From Chlorella sorokiniana (Eukaryota; Chlorophyta; Trebouxiophyceae; Chlorellales; Chlorellaceae): a stretch of 64,000 nucleotides of DNA. The notes under the pieces are model-generated. The model was given only the letters and a program-made list of their open reading frames with translations. It made no database searches and was not told the DNA's origin. Shown piece after piece: positions 34,474-46,601 of the stretch. How positions within the stretch are numbered: the first letter of the stretch is position 1; each line of letters begins with the position of its first letter. The position numbers and the translations under genes were made by a program. The stretch covers positions 2,356,001-2,420,000 of the forward strand of contig CP084609.1 of assembly GCA_025917655.1 (NCBI GenBank). The letters run 5' to 3'.

Positions 34474-37400
34474 TCACTCCAGCTTGGTGGGCGGGAAGGC
34501 GAGCCAGGGCTGGGTGAAGGGCTTGCCCTCGCCGCGGGCCGCAGGGTCCCGGATGGCGGCACGCATCGCGTCGTACTCCCGGCACACCTGCAGCGCAACA
34601 GCGGTACAAACAGTACGGTGGACCGGGTCGGCGGTGGAAGCACAGCAACAGGGCTTGTCCAGCGCGGCTGTTGAGGGAGACCGAGTGCCGCTGCCAGGGA
34701 CCGAGAGCAAGACGGGCATCGCAAGCAAGATGCCGACGCCAGCAGCGGCGGCAGGCCAGGCAGCATGGCAGGGAGGCTGCACGAGCTGCGCGCGCCTGCT
34801 TGAAGGCTGTCTCCGCCAGCACCCGCTGCCTCTCTTCCTTGTCCTCTGCGGCAACAGGCGGGAGGGGGATGAGCAGGCAGGATGGGGGTAAGCAGCCATG
34901 AAAGCGCAGCTCCTGCCGTTGACCAACACAGACGCCAGGACGGCCCCCAACGCAACACCTGTCGTTGCTCCAGGAACGCCCGCCCATCGTGCCCACCCCC
35001 TGCCCAGCGTGCGCCTCACACACCGGACCCCACAGGCACAGAGGAACTACCAACCCCCTTGCACGCTTGTGTGCGCTGCCCGGCAGCCGCACCGATGCCC
35101 GCCAGCAGCGCCTCCACGTCCAGCTCAGGGCACAGGCTGATGCCCACAGGCGCAAAGTTGACGACGCGCTTCTCGCCAATCGCCTTCTCCACCGCCCGAG
35201 GCGGCGGCATGATCCTGCAGACAGCGGCGAGCGGCGGCGTCAGGCTCGGCTCGGTTCGCTTCGGTTACGGCGGCAGACGGTGGCAAAGGTGGGGTGCGTG
35301 CCACGAGCGGGCGCCCCAGGGGAAGCGCAGCCTCGGAAGTGCAATCCCTGAGGGCGAGTGGGCGGGGCCCGACAGCTCCCGCGGCCCACGCCCACAGCGC
35401 AGCTGCTGCCGCCACTGTGCCATACCGTACCGCCCCGTCCCGCTCACTTGTAGCTGTACATGGTGAAGGGGTAGAGGTGGCCCGCGGGCTTGGCCTTGGT
35501 GGCCAGCGCGCGCATCAGCTCAACGGCGGAGGGGTCAAAGGGGTCTGGGGTGAAATCCTCTGCGGTGGTGTTTGGGGGAATGGTGTGGTGTGGGTGGTGG
35601 GGGGGTATACTGTGTGTGTGCAGGTGTGGTGGGTGTAATGAGGGTGCGTAATGAGGGTGTGTGTGGGGTGAGTGGTGGCGTGTGTGGGGTGAGTGGTGGT
35701 GTGTGTGGGGTGAGGGCGGAGGTGATGGTGATGATGGCGGTGGTGTGCATTTTCGAGGTGAGGAGTGGGGGCGATAGGGTGCACACAGCGGGTGGGCTGG
35801 GCAGTTGCTGTCTGGCACAGCCGGCATGGGGCAAGCCGTGCCCGCTCTGGAACAGCCGCGAGCCCCTGACTGCCTGCCCACTGACCGCACCCATCCAGTT
35901 TGCGTCACCACCTCAAAAGACCTCCACAACCCCAACCCTCACCCACCCACCCGTCTCGGGGTCGAAGGAGCGGTCGCGGCCGCCGCTGGGCGCGATCCAC
36001 AGCAGCTTGCCGCCCTCGTTGAGCGCAGACTGGGGGGGCAATGGTGTGGTGTGTGTGCGCGTGCTGGAGTGCATGGGAGGTGGTGGGGCCCCGGGGGCGG
36101 CGGTGCAAAACTTGCATGCAGGTGGAAAACAGCGCTTTGCCCGCTGGATTGTGCCTTGCACCAACGGTCTCCCGCCTGCACCTGTGGCAGGCACTGCAAC
36201 AGGAGGCGGTTACAACTAAACAAGAACGGTGACCCCACCTGCATCGCCTTGAGCGTGCGCCGGTTCATGGCCTGCTTCTCCGCCTTCAGCTCCGGAACGT
36301 CGTCGATGTGCTTCTGCACAGAGGCGATGGGCAGGGCAGGGCAGGGAGGCAGTAGCGACGGCTGCGAGCGACGCGCACGGGCAGCAGCCGGGGGCGGTGC
36401 GAGGGAAGTGCTGGGGCAGCAGGCGGGGCGGCTGCACAACCACCGGGCGTGCAGCGAGCCGCCGCCGCCGGCCGGCCTGGGTGCGGGGCACGACCCCCAA
36501 ATCCTGAGTTCAGCCCTCGGCGAGGCGAGCCCAACTCCAGCAAGCAGAAGCAGCAGGCAGGGGCACAGCCCCCATCTCCCCCCCCCCCCGGGTTCCCTCC
36601 TTCCCACACCCGCTTACCCCCCCCCCCCACACACACACACCTTGGAGTGCACGCAGAAGAGGTTGCGGCCCATGGAGAAGGGCTTGCACAGCGCGTCGGT
36701 CACCACGCGGTCGCCCGCCACGTAGATTACCTCTGCGGCAGTGGGTGGTGGGGGACGCAGGGGGAGGGGGGAGTTGTGCGGGTGCACTTTCACGTGTGTG
36801 TTTTGTTTTATTTGGGGGGTTGAGGGGGTGAGGGGGTGTTCTGGAGGTGCAATGGGGGCACACCTCGGGCAGGCAGATCGGCTCGCCCGCCCAGGCATCA
36901 GCCGCCCACGCCTGACTGCCTCGCACGGACGCAGCAACGGACGCAGCACCCCCCCCCAACCACCCCCAACCCCACCCACACATCACACACACCGCCACCC
37001 AGCCCAGCCCAGTCCACCCCCTCTGGCGCACCCTTGGCCAGCTTGGGGTACGTCTTCTCCAGCAGCAGCGCAAACACGGCGGGGTCGGCCTCGCTCTGGT
37101 GGTTGGCGATCAGCACCACGTTCTCGCCTGGCGCGCGGGCGGGCGGGGGGTGGGGGAAGGGGGCGGGTGAGAAGGGGTGGTGGGAAAGGGCGCACAAGGT
37201 CGGCTTCAGCTTCGGCGCAGTGAAGCCAAAAGACACTTGGAAACCAGCGTGTGCCAGGGGTGCATGCGCAGGGCAGGCAGAGCCGCGCAGAGGGGCGGCA
37301 GGCAGCAGGAAGCGCCGCTCCCCGAGCGCCCACCCACCAGCTTCCAGCTGCGCCTGGATGGCATCAAACAGCTCGGCGCGGCCCAGCACAGAGTTCTGGA

Positions 37401-38652
37401 AGTCGACGAGGCCGCTGTGGGTGAAGGGAGGGAGGTAAAGGGGGAGGGGGAGGGGGGCAGAGATGGAGTGATGGGGCGGCGGGCGGGAGAAGCAGCAGTG
37501 ATGCCACCGGCTGCCGGCGCGCTTGCTACGCGCCTCAGACGCGACTGCTTACCTTGCAACAACCTTGCCGTGATCGCCTACACACGTATACACAGACAGC
37601 CACCCCACGCACACGCATGCACCCCCCACCCCCCCCACCCACCCACCCACCGAATGTATCTCTGGCCGAAGGCGTAGTAGTCGTAGGGCTGGGTGATGGA
37701 GAAGTGATGGGAGGGGAAAGTGTAGGCGGTGGCGGGGTTGAGCTCCAGCAGCACACGCTCACACACCTGCAGGAAGAAAGGCGAGGAGGATGGGAGGTGG
37801 CAGGATCGGCGTTTGGCGAGAATGGCAAAGGGGAAACTCCGTCGCATGTGGGCGGAGCGGGGGAGGCGAGGGGGCATGGCGTGCGGCCGCGGCCGGCTTC
37901 CCGGCAGCAGGGGAGGGCCCTTCGGAGGCCCGGCGGGGGCGCCGGACAGGCAGAATGGCTGGCCTTCAACCAGCCTCTGCCCCCCCGCTCTGCCGCCACC
38001 TCCCGTCCCAAACACATCTGGCTGCCAGAAGCACAAGCCCAGACACGCGCGCCAGCGCCGCACCGAGGCCATGACGCGCGCCACAAAGTCGGCGTCGGCC
38101 CCGGGGAGCCGCCGCTCAGGATGGCGGCCTTGTAGTTGCCGTACAGCTCGTGAAAGGCGGCGATGATGGGGGAGGGACCTGGGGGTGGGAGTGGGCGCGG
38201 CGTCCGCGGTTGGGAGGCAGGGGATGCGGTGTGCACAGAGCCCCCAAGAACTGATCCTGACAACGCTTTGCGAGCCTCAGCAGGGCTGGCTGGGCAGGTT
38301 GAGGAAGGCATGCCGCCGGTTGGAAAGCAGGGAGGAACCTGATCCCGCAACCAGCTGCTTGCAGCGCTCGCCCGGCCGGCTGCCTGCTTGGACTCACAGT
38401 GCCGCCTGATGCGCCTGCTTTGAGCAGGGCGAACAGCTGCTCCTCGTTCTGGACAGCGCCAAAGGGGGAGACAGCCGGGGGAGCCGCCGTGGCAGAAACT
38501 GCCACCGAGCGGCGCGCCTGCTGCCGCCATGCAGGGCGGGCGGCGGCGGCGGGCTGCTGCACGGGACGCTTGTGGAGGCTGCTCGGCCGGCTTTGACTCA
38601 CAGGCGCCGCATTGATGCGGCCGACTGCACCGGCTGAGCAAATTGCTGCCAT
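34474..38652 (-). CDS. GPAT: Plastid glycerol-3-phosphate 1-O-acyltransferase (ATS1 type)
   Basis: Stromal enzyme making lysophosphatidic acid from glycerol-3-phosphate and acyl-ACP, the first step of plastid glycerolipid synthesis. ATG 38652 opens a transit peptide ([12 protein letters not shown]...). Recognisable exons: [71 protein letters not shown] with the acyltransferase box H-x4-[60 protein letters not shown]; and [15 protein letters not shown]-stop. All segments occur in the order of plant ATS1. One base is missing between SGGSPG and [10 protein letters not shown] (38099-38106). Several introns contain G/GT or C/CA tracts and a 21-bp minisatellite. It is divergent from the F-box gene. 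Confidence 0.9.
35659..35716 (+). repeat. 21-bp minisatellite in a GPAT intron
   Basis: Two full copies of GTGTGTGGGGTGAGTGGTGG plus one base, then a partial third. It lies in the CA/C-rich (coding strand) 3' half of the intron between the GGRDR exon and the next one. Confidence 0.8.
36617..36640 (+). repeat. C-run plus (CA)n at a GPAT intron donor
   Basis: C12 followed by a CA repeat. On the coding strand this is GTGTGTGTG then G12, directly following the exon end ...VHSK, so the 5' splice site is itself the start of the repeat. Confidence 0.75.
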
Positions 38653-39150
38653 TGCCACTGCTGCGCCCACTCTGGGTGGGGTGTCGGCAGGGAAAAGGCG
38701 GCCGACGGAGACGCAAAAATAGCGATACAGGAACGCAATGCCTGCTTCCGATTGACAATTGGGCCATGGAGAGGCACTCACCAGTTGTACGGCAAAAATG
38801 TAGTGCAGGTCGAGTTGCTTTGTGTCTCCCAGACGATGCCGAGCACCTCCACAATATCGTGGAAGCGGGGCAGTGCTATTAAGTTGCAGTCGCCATCTTT
38901 GCTTACCGTGCACCTCTCAAAGAGGGTTTTGGTAGAGCTTGGGGCGCATTGGAATGACGAATGAGTGGCCCGAAAGAACAATACAAGAAGAGAACCCTTA
39001 CAAGCGGCCTCGGAGCGCGCAGGGCATGGACGAATTAGATGGTGGGTGCTGGCAGGCCGCTGGGCGTTAGGTTGGTTGGCTTGTCGCATTGCACGCTTTC
39101 ATAGGGTCACCTGTGTGTCAGCTAGCCGTCTCATCTCACGCGCCACAACC
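38653..39150. promoter_or_regulatory. Divergent promoter region GPAT / F-box-LRR gene
   Basis: About 500 bp, less GC-rich than the flanks, between opposite starts. No long conserved ORF; no defined promoter motif recognised. Confidence 0.4.
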
Positions 39151-42100
39151 ATGGGACTCCGCGTCGGAGTCCTTGTGATCATTGGCCGCTGAGCTGAGCG
39201 TGCCTCGATCTCTTCAGAGAGCTCTGCCGCCTAGCGCCACCCCTGAGCCTGCCGCCGCCCGTGGCTGGCGCCGCCGGCCGCTGCCCGCTCCCCTCCTGCC
39301 GCTGCCGGGCCCTGCCCCTGCTTGGCCCCTCCCCTGCCACCGCATCCCAGCAGCCCGCCTGCAACGCACCCTCCTGCCCCCCTTGCAGGAGCCTCTGGGG
39401 CCGCGGGGGCGGCGGCCGCAACGCCGTTGAGGCGCGCGAGGCGGTGCTGGCTGACCAGAACCTGCTGGCCCTCGTGTTCAAGCACTTGCCGCTGGAGGAC
39501 CTGTGCCGCGCCGCCATCGTGCGCAAGGCCTGGCGCAGCGTCACCGACAACCCCGACTTCTGGGAGACCATCTGCCTGAAGGGGCGCATCGCCCATGAGG
39601 CCAAGGTGCGGCTGCCTGCCTGGGTGGCAGCTGCCCCCCGCCCGTGCCGCCGTCACCGCGGGCCCGCCTCCCAGCGCTTTGGTACAGCGGTGCATTCCTC
39701 GAGTCACTGGGCAGGCGGCACCATGTGGCGTGCGGCGGGCGGGCCCTGGGCAGGACCCCTGGGCTGGGACTCCTCCCCACTCCCCGCTTGCTCCTCCCTG
39801 TGTGCCCGCCCACCGCCCTTCCCCCGCTCCCCAACCGCACTTCCCCCTTCCGCCCCCTCGCAGGTGTGTCGCCTGCTGCAGCAGCACCCCGGCGTGCGGG
39901 TGCTGGAAGCGCGGGGGTGCCCTTCTCTTCGGCCAACCTCTGCTCCCTGCTGCCGCAACTGACGTGAGCGGCGCCGCCGCCTGCCTGACAGCACACCCTG
40001 ACGGCTGTCCCGCTTGTGCCGCGCGCTCCCTGTCGCCGTGCCGCCCTCCTTGCCGCTCTCCTGCTGCGACACAGCGGCTTGCTTGCGTCCGGCCTGCGTG
40101 GCTGCTGGCCGGCGGCGGGGGCAACGCCGCCGCCGCTCCGCGCTTCCTGTCGCATGGCGCCCGTCCTTCTCAGCCAGGAGCTCCTCTGCCCAGACACACA
40201 ACCGTACCCCCCATCCTCCGCCCACCAACCGCCCACCACTACCACTTCCACACCTGCACCCACACCCACCCACCCTTTGTTCTGCGCAGCTGCCTGGAGT
40301 CGCTCGAGCTGGGCAAGCCCAGCTACGAGCGCAGCGAGGTGGAGGCGCTGGGCGCCAACCTGCCGCGCCTGACGCGCCTGGTGCTGTCTGGGGGCATGCT
40401 GGGGGCCACGCCTCTGAGGCCTTCCCCTGGCCCACCCCTCCCTGGCGGCGCTGGAGCTGGAGGGGGCCGCGCGGTGCGCCTGCGCCTCGCCTGCCCCGCG
40501 CTCACCAGCCTGTCGCTGCGCGACTTTGCGTCGGGCGGGTGCCAGGTGGCTGAGGCCGCCGCCCTGGCCCGCGTCTCCTTCGCCGACTGCGGCAAGCTGA
40601 CCGACGGGCGCTGCGGGCGTGGCTGTGCCTGGAAGGGCCGCACGCTGGAGGTGGGCAGCCGCAGCAGCCGCCGCCGCCGAGCGCCCGCCCGCTGCGCAGC
40701 TCCAGCCGTGTCGTGCGCCCGCCTGTGTTGCGCTGCCTGCTCGCTCTGGCTCACCCAGCTGGTCATGCTCTCAGAGAGAGCAGCCCCGCTCTTCCTTCCT
40801 TGATCATTGCTCCACTGCTTTGTAGCACTCCAGAATCGCTGTCTTGCATTTTTTTCACAACATGCGCCCCCCCCCCCCCCCACACACACACACACACCAA
40901 CACGCCCCAACACACCGCCACCACCCGCAGAACTGCCTTCTCTGACGCACGTCTGCCTGACCGGCGTGCCCAGCGCCACCGACGAAACGCTGCGCCTGCT
41001 GGGCCAGCGCCACCTCAGCGTCGCCACCCTGCACCTCGCCTGCTGCGGCGCCATCACCGGCGCGGGGCTGGCCGCCCCCGCAGCCTTCCCCCGCCTGCGC
41101 CACCTGTCGCTGGTGCACTGCGACGGAGTGTCGAGGTGCGCGGGAGGAAGAAAGGAGCAGCCCCATGGCTTCCCATGGCCGCACTGTGCCCCTCTCCGGT
41201 ATCCCAAGCCCCTGTGCCTGTGCCTGCGCATCCCAGCCCTGCTCACTCCTGGACTCCTTCGCTTTCCATCTTCGTGCAGCACCCACCTGCGCGACGGCGT
41301 GCAGCAGCTGCCATCCCTGCAGGAGCTGGAGTTGACGGGCTGCAGCCAGGTGGGGCGCGGCACGCGCCGGCGGAGCCTGCATAATAAGAAGCGCCTGCCG
41401 CCAGCAAGGCCACGAGCTTCTTCGCGTGCAGCATGCTGGGACGCACGCATGTGCACGCAGGGTCAGGGATGGCGGGCGGTGGCAAGCACTTGGCTCCTTG
41501 CTGGCCCTGCACGCATGTTCCTGCGCTGCGCGGCGCCTATCCCACTCCTCCAGCACAGCCCAGCTCGGCCCAGCCCCCTTCTCCCCGCCCATGTGCCCAC
41601 CTCCCACTCACCCCCTTCCTTCTCACCCCTTACCCCCCTTCCTTCTCACCCCTTACCCCCCCTGCCATTCAAAAGGTCACCGAACTGCGCCTCCTCTCCA
41701 GCTCGCTCTCCCGTCTGCTCCTGGCCGGCATGCGCACGCTGCGCGAGCTGGAGGCACGCTGCGCCCGCCTGGCGCTCCTCCACATCACGTCCCTCAGCCC
41801 GGGGCTGGCCGCCGCCCACGCCCTCAGGTGCGGCGGCTGCCTTGGGGGCGGCGTGCTTTGCCAGCCTGGCAGCGGCGGCGTGCCTGGGCGGGGCCCGTTC
41901 CTTGCCATGGAAGGGTGACGCCGTGCCGGTCGCCCCTGGCGGGCCTGCCCGGGCCGCTGGAGGCTCTGCTGTCCCGCCTGGGCGTGCCAACCACGCTATG
42001 CCCCCAACACGTGCCCTCCCCCTCCCCCAAAACACACACACCTACACCCCACCACCCCTCCATCTGCAGTCGCATCGTGCTGGCCAGCCAGGCGGTGCAG

Positions 42101-45100
42101 CGGCTGGAGTGGAGCGCCTTCCCGCCCTGGCCCACGTCCAGCTGCAGGTGAGAGGCGGCACCCCGCCGCCCTGTGGCATTTTCATCGCCGCTTCATCATA
42201 AACAGGCTCTGCGCCCTTGGCGTGTGCGCGCCAGCCCCGCGCCGCCCGCCAGCGGCAGCACCGTCTGTGCGGGCGGTGCCGGGCAACGCCGCCCGCCCAG
42301 CACCTCCAAGCCCCGCTGCGGCCGGCTCCTTCTGACCTGCAGCCTGCTGTCTGGGATGTTTTTGGGATGCATCGCGTTTTGCCGCCACGTTCTCTTCTTC
42401 TGTTCGTGCTGCCTGGTCCCCAAAAGCGCTTGCTGCAAACACGCCGCCTTCTCCCCGTTTGCCTTCCTTCTGTCGTCAGCCGCAGTGTCCGTCTGGCTTT
42501 GTGTCCCAACCATTCCTTGGAGGGATGTCGTCCTCCCCCACAGCAGTTCTGGATCCCATGTTGCCCCCTGCCCCCCCCCGTTTCCAGTGCCCTAACCTGC
42601 GGGAGTTTGAGCTCTCTGAATGCCACCGCCTGCAAGACGACGTGTTTGACAGCCTGGGCAGCGGCGACGGGGCCGGCCCCAACACACCGCCGGCCACTGG
42701 CGCACTCGGCAGCCCGCTTGTGCTGGGTGGGCCCGCCGCCCCGTTGCTGCCGCTGCTGCCGCTGCTGCCGCTGCAGCCGCCCCCGCTGCCGCCGCTGCTG
42801 CCGCTCCCGCTGCTGCCGCTGCTGTTTTCAGCGCGTGCCCTGGGCGGACGCTGCGTGCTGCCCGATTGCCGGCTTCGGCCGGGCCGCGATGTGTGTGCGG
42901 GCGGCTGCACAGAGCAGCAGGTGCACATGCCCCACCCACCGCATGTGGCAAGTCAACACATCCCCCCGTCTGCACCCTTCCCTCTTGCCTCTCAGGCTGC
43001 CCCTCCCTGCGCTCGCTCAAGCTTGGCGAGTGCGACGGGCTACGCACCGCTGTGCTGCGCAGCTCCAGCCTGCAGAGCCTGCAGCTCAGCCAGTGCCGCT
43101 GGCTGGCGGCCGCCGAGCTCGGCTGCCCGGAGCTGACGCAGGTGCGGCGTGGGGGTGGGGTGTGGGTGTGTGGGTGGGGTGTGGGGGTGTGGGGGGGGGG
43201 GGGCGGGGGGGGGCGGGCCTGCGCCTGGACAGCGTTTTTGTATGAAGTCACGACATGGATTCACTGTTTGCCGGGATGTGCTGTTTCGGAGCGGCGCGTG
43301 GCCGGGCACTGCAGGCGGCGAGGGCCCCAGCCCCTGCCCCGCCCTCCTGCCTCGCCTGGCCCCCTGCGTCGCCGCTTCTTCCTGCGCGGGTCATCCACGA
43401 TCCAGACACACAGTAGCCTGCATGGAAGCAGTCTAAGCATGCCCCCTCCCCAAGACACACACACACACTCAAGCACACACACACACACACACACACACAC
43501 TCGCACACATGCTCAAGCACATGCCTCCATGGCAATTCCACCACACCCCACCCCACCCGCGCACCCACCCACGCAGCTGTGCCTGGAGGAGTGCACGCAC
43601 CTGGAGAGGCTGCTGCTGAGCTCCCGCGCCATGACCGCCATGAGCCTGGGCACCTGCCCGCGCCTGGGGGCCATCGCGGTGCTGGGGGAGAGCATGGAGG
43701 AGGTGGGTTTAGCGGGGGGAGTGTGGGGTGTCAGAGGGTGGAGGAGGGGCCGATGCGGGAGGGGCTCTGGAGCCGCAGCTTGCAGGGGCAGCTGCAGCGC
43801 GTGCCGCCCGTTCCGCCTTGCGCCTTGCACGCCTGCGCGACGTGCTCTGCCCAGGTCCCGCCCGCTGTAGCCAGAGTTACTTGGTTATTCAACTGCACGG
43901 CCACCCACCCTTGGCACGCAAACACAGCTCACACACACCAAACACCACCGATTCCTGCGCAGCTGGATCTGCGCGGCTGCAACCAGCTGGAGGCGCTGCA
44001 GCTGGCCTGCCCGCGCCTGCGCTGCCTGGACGCCACCTTCTGCTCCAGCCTGGGGTGCGGGCGGGCGGCTGGAAAGGGGGAGGGAGGCGGGAAGTGTGCA
44101 GGGCGGGAAGGGGGAGAGGGGGTGCGGGCGGCTGGGAAGGGGGGGACGCGTGCATCGCCTGTAGCCCGCAGCCTGCCAGAGCTGCGGGGCTCGACGTTGG
44201 TCCGCTCACTGCGCCAGCCCAAGCGCTCCTCGGGCCTCGGAGACCGCTTGGGGTCCCCCCCACACACAAACGCACACACCCCACCCCCACCCCCACCCAC
44301 CCCACCCCCAACCCTTCATTCCCCACCATCGCCACCACACACACACACACACGTTGCCTCCCATGCGCCCCTCCCCGGCCCCCTGCTCCCCACGCCAGGG
44401 ATGCCGCTGTGGCCGCCATCGCCGGCTGCGGCGGCTTGGAGCAGCTGGCGCTGGCGGTGTGCGGCTCGGTGACGGCGCGCGGGCTGCAGGCGCTGCATAG
44501 CCTGCAGGGGCTGCGGCGCCTGGACCTGTCTTACACCCCGCTGGCGGTGAGCCCCCCTCCCCCGGCTGAGCTGGCAGCCAGCCTGGTGGGCTGCTGGCTC
44601 GCTGGCGCTTCCCCTGCGCACCGGCACCGGGTGGCCTGGCCAGCTGCTGCGGCTGCTGAGCCGCCTGCTTGGGGGTGTGGGGCGCCAAGGGTGGCGGGGG
44701 GCTCAGCAAGTGTGGGGGTCCGGCGTTGGGGGCGCGCAGCTGACTCTTGAGAGCCGCGGCTGGCGCTGCCGCTCCGTCAGCCGCGCCGCTCTGTGCTGCT
44801 GCATCGCGACGAGTGCTGAGGCGCACGCACGCTCTTTGCTGTGCAAATCACGCCTCTGGCCTGGCTGCCTCCGCTGTTTGCAGGACCCGACTGCGTTGTA
44901 CGCGGCCTGCAGCCGCCTCACCTCCCTCACCCTCTCCAACAACTTTGAGCTGGAGCCGGCTGCCCTGCTGCCGCTCTTCCCGCCGCTGCCAGCCCTCGCC
45001 TCCCTCGGCGACGAACCCGCGCCGCAGCTGGGCGTTGAGCAGCAGCAGCGGCAGCCGATGCTGCCCGAGCTGCGCGAGCTGGACGTGTCGTACTGCCGCC

Positions 45101-46601
45101 TGCCCACGGCGGTACTGGCGGCGGTGCTCACCCGGGCCGGGCGCCTGGACGCCCTCGCCGTCAACGGCTGCCACGGCGGCGGCGCCACCGACAACCTCTG
45201 GCCCCTGCTCCACCTGCCAGCACCCGGCTCGCAGCTGGGCGGCGGAGCCAGCGGCAGCGGCGCGGCAGCCGGCCGTCAGCCCGCCCCTGCTGCCGCCCGC
45301 CCCGCCTCGCCCGCGGGGCTGGCCGCAGACGCCGTCGCTCTGGTCAGCATCAGCGGCCCCTCCAAGAGGGCCGGTGAGGGGGCGGCGGCGGCGGAGACGC
45401 AAGCGGCGCCGCCGTTTGGCGCCCGCCGCCTGCGCAGCCTGTCCATGGTGGGCTCAAAGGAGCTGCGCAGCTTCTGCCTTGGCCTCGCGCCCGCAGCGGC
45501 GGCGGCGCAGCTGGGCCTGCTGGTCAGGTGGGGCTGGAGGAGGGGGGCTGGGCCTGCTTTCCTGCCTGACCAGCGCCGCCCGCCCCGCCTGGGCAGCTCG
45601 ATCTCCGGCTCTCTTGCCGAAAGGAATTCTGTTGTTTTCTATGTTGTACTTACCAAGTTTTGTGTGGGTGGGATCGTTGACTCACTCCTTGTCCCTGTCG
45701 TGTGCGGCTGCCCTTGTGTGGCGAACGAGCAAGCCCGGCATGACACCTTCTCCGGCCCTGCTTCCCTGCAGCGGCGGCGCGGTGGCGGCGGTCGACGGGC
45801 AGCCTCTGGTGCCGCTGGCCACGCCGCTGGCGGGCCTGCGCGAGCTGCGCCTCTCCCTCTCCCCCGCCTCCACTCCCTGGCCCTCGGCCTGCCGCTGCTG
45901 CAAGACCTGCAGCTCAACAACTGCGGCGACCTGCGCAGCCTGGCGCTGCGCTGCCCCAGCCTGCACCGCCTGTCAGCCCAGGTGCGCCGCGCCGCCGCTG
46001 GCGGCCCAGCTGCCGCTGCCTTGCACCCTGCGCTTGCACGCCGGCAGCGCTCCGCTGGCCCGGCTGCGCACCGTTTGGCCCCAATGGGGGCTTGGCCTGC
46101 TCTGTTGCTCACTGCCCGGCCCAGCAGAGGATGCTGCAGCCAGGCGCACGCTCTGTGCAGGGAGGGCAGGGGACCTGCAGAGCGGCGGCTGAGCAAGCGG
46201 CAGTACCAGCCGCGCCATGCTGAGTGTTCCCTGGGCTCCCTCCCCCTGCCCTGCAGGCCTGTCGCGCGCTGTCGCCCAAGGCGCTGCTGGCGGCGGCGGG
46301 CGGCTGCCCGGAGCTGCGGGAGCTGGACCTGCAGTACTGCAGTGTGGGTGGCAGCATACCGCTGCTGTACCATTGCCGCATCGCATTGCACTTCTGCAGA
46401 ACGGGGCTTCAGTGGGCCGAAGCATGCTCAGCCCTGCTGGCCAGGCGGCCGCCGGAAGGCTGCCACTTCTTGACGTCGTGCTTGTTGTTTGCGCTTCCCT
46501 GCCTGCAGCAAGCGACGCCAGAGCTGGCTGCAGCGCTGCGGGAAGCCTGTCCAGCCTTGCACACCGTGCTGCTCACGCCGCCGCACCCCGTCTCGCCCTG
46601 A
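39151..46601 (+). CDS. F-box/LRR protein, FBL15 (SLOMO)-like
   Basis: Probable substrate receptor of an SCF ubiquitin ligase. The F-box is encoded near 39440-39600 (LLALVFKHLPLEDLCRAAIV, KAWRSVTDNPDFWETICLKG). About 20 leucine-rich repeats follow to the C-terminus, for example LPSLTHVCLTGVPSATDETL, CPNLREFELSECHRLQDDVF, CPSLRSLKLGECDGL, LDLRGCNQLEALQLACP, LRCLDATFCSSLGD, LRRLDLSYTPLA, LPELRELDVSYC and CPELRELDLQYCSVGG, ending VLLTPPHPVSP. The repeat order follows Arabidopsis FBL15. A Pro/Leu-rich insertion (42720-42830) interrupts the LRRs. One-base gaps are apparent at CCC 39920-39922 and CCCCC 45861-45865, and the frame also slips near 40.4 kb. The ATG at 39151 has good context but its exon does not join the F-box frame cleanly, so the N-terminus is unresolved. 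Confidence 0.75.
40867..40896 (+). repeat. C-run plus (CA)n in an F-box gene intron
   Basis: C15 followed by a CA repeat, 30-60 nt before the acceptor at 40930. Confidence 0.8.
43141..43217 (+). repeat. G/GT-rich 5' end of an F-box gene intron
   Basis: Starts at the donor after LTQ and runs through GGGGTGGGGTGTGGGTGTG to long G runs. The same intron ends in a CA/C-rich stretch (43450-43576). Confidence 0.75.
43475..43500 (+). repeat. (CA)n microsatellite
   Basis: Thirteen CA dinucleotides, with further CA arrays on both sides, in the 3' third of the intron 43141-43576. Confidence 0.85.

Noticed and set aside
43441-43510. CRISPR-like or telomeric array
   Set aside because: It is a simple (CA)n microsatellite without spacers or telomere units.
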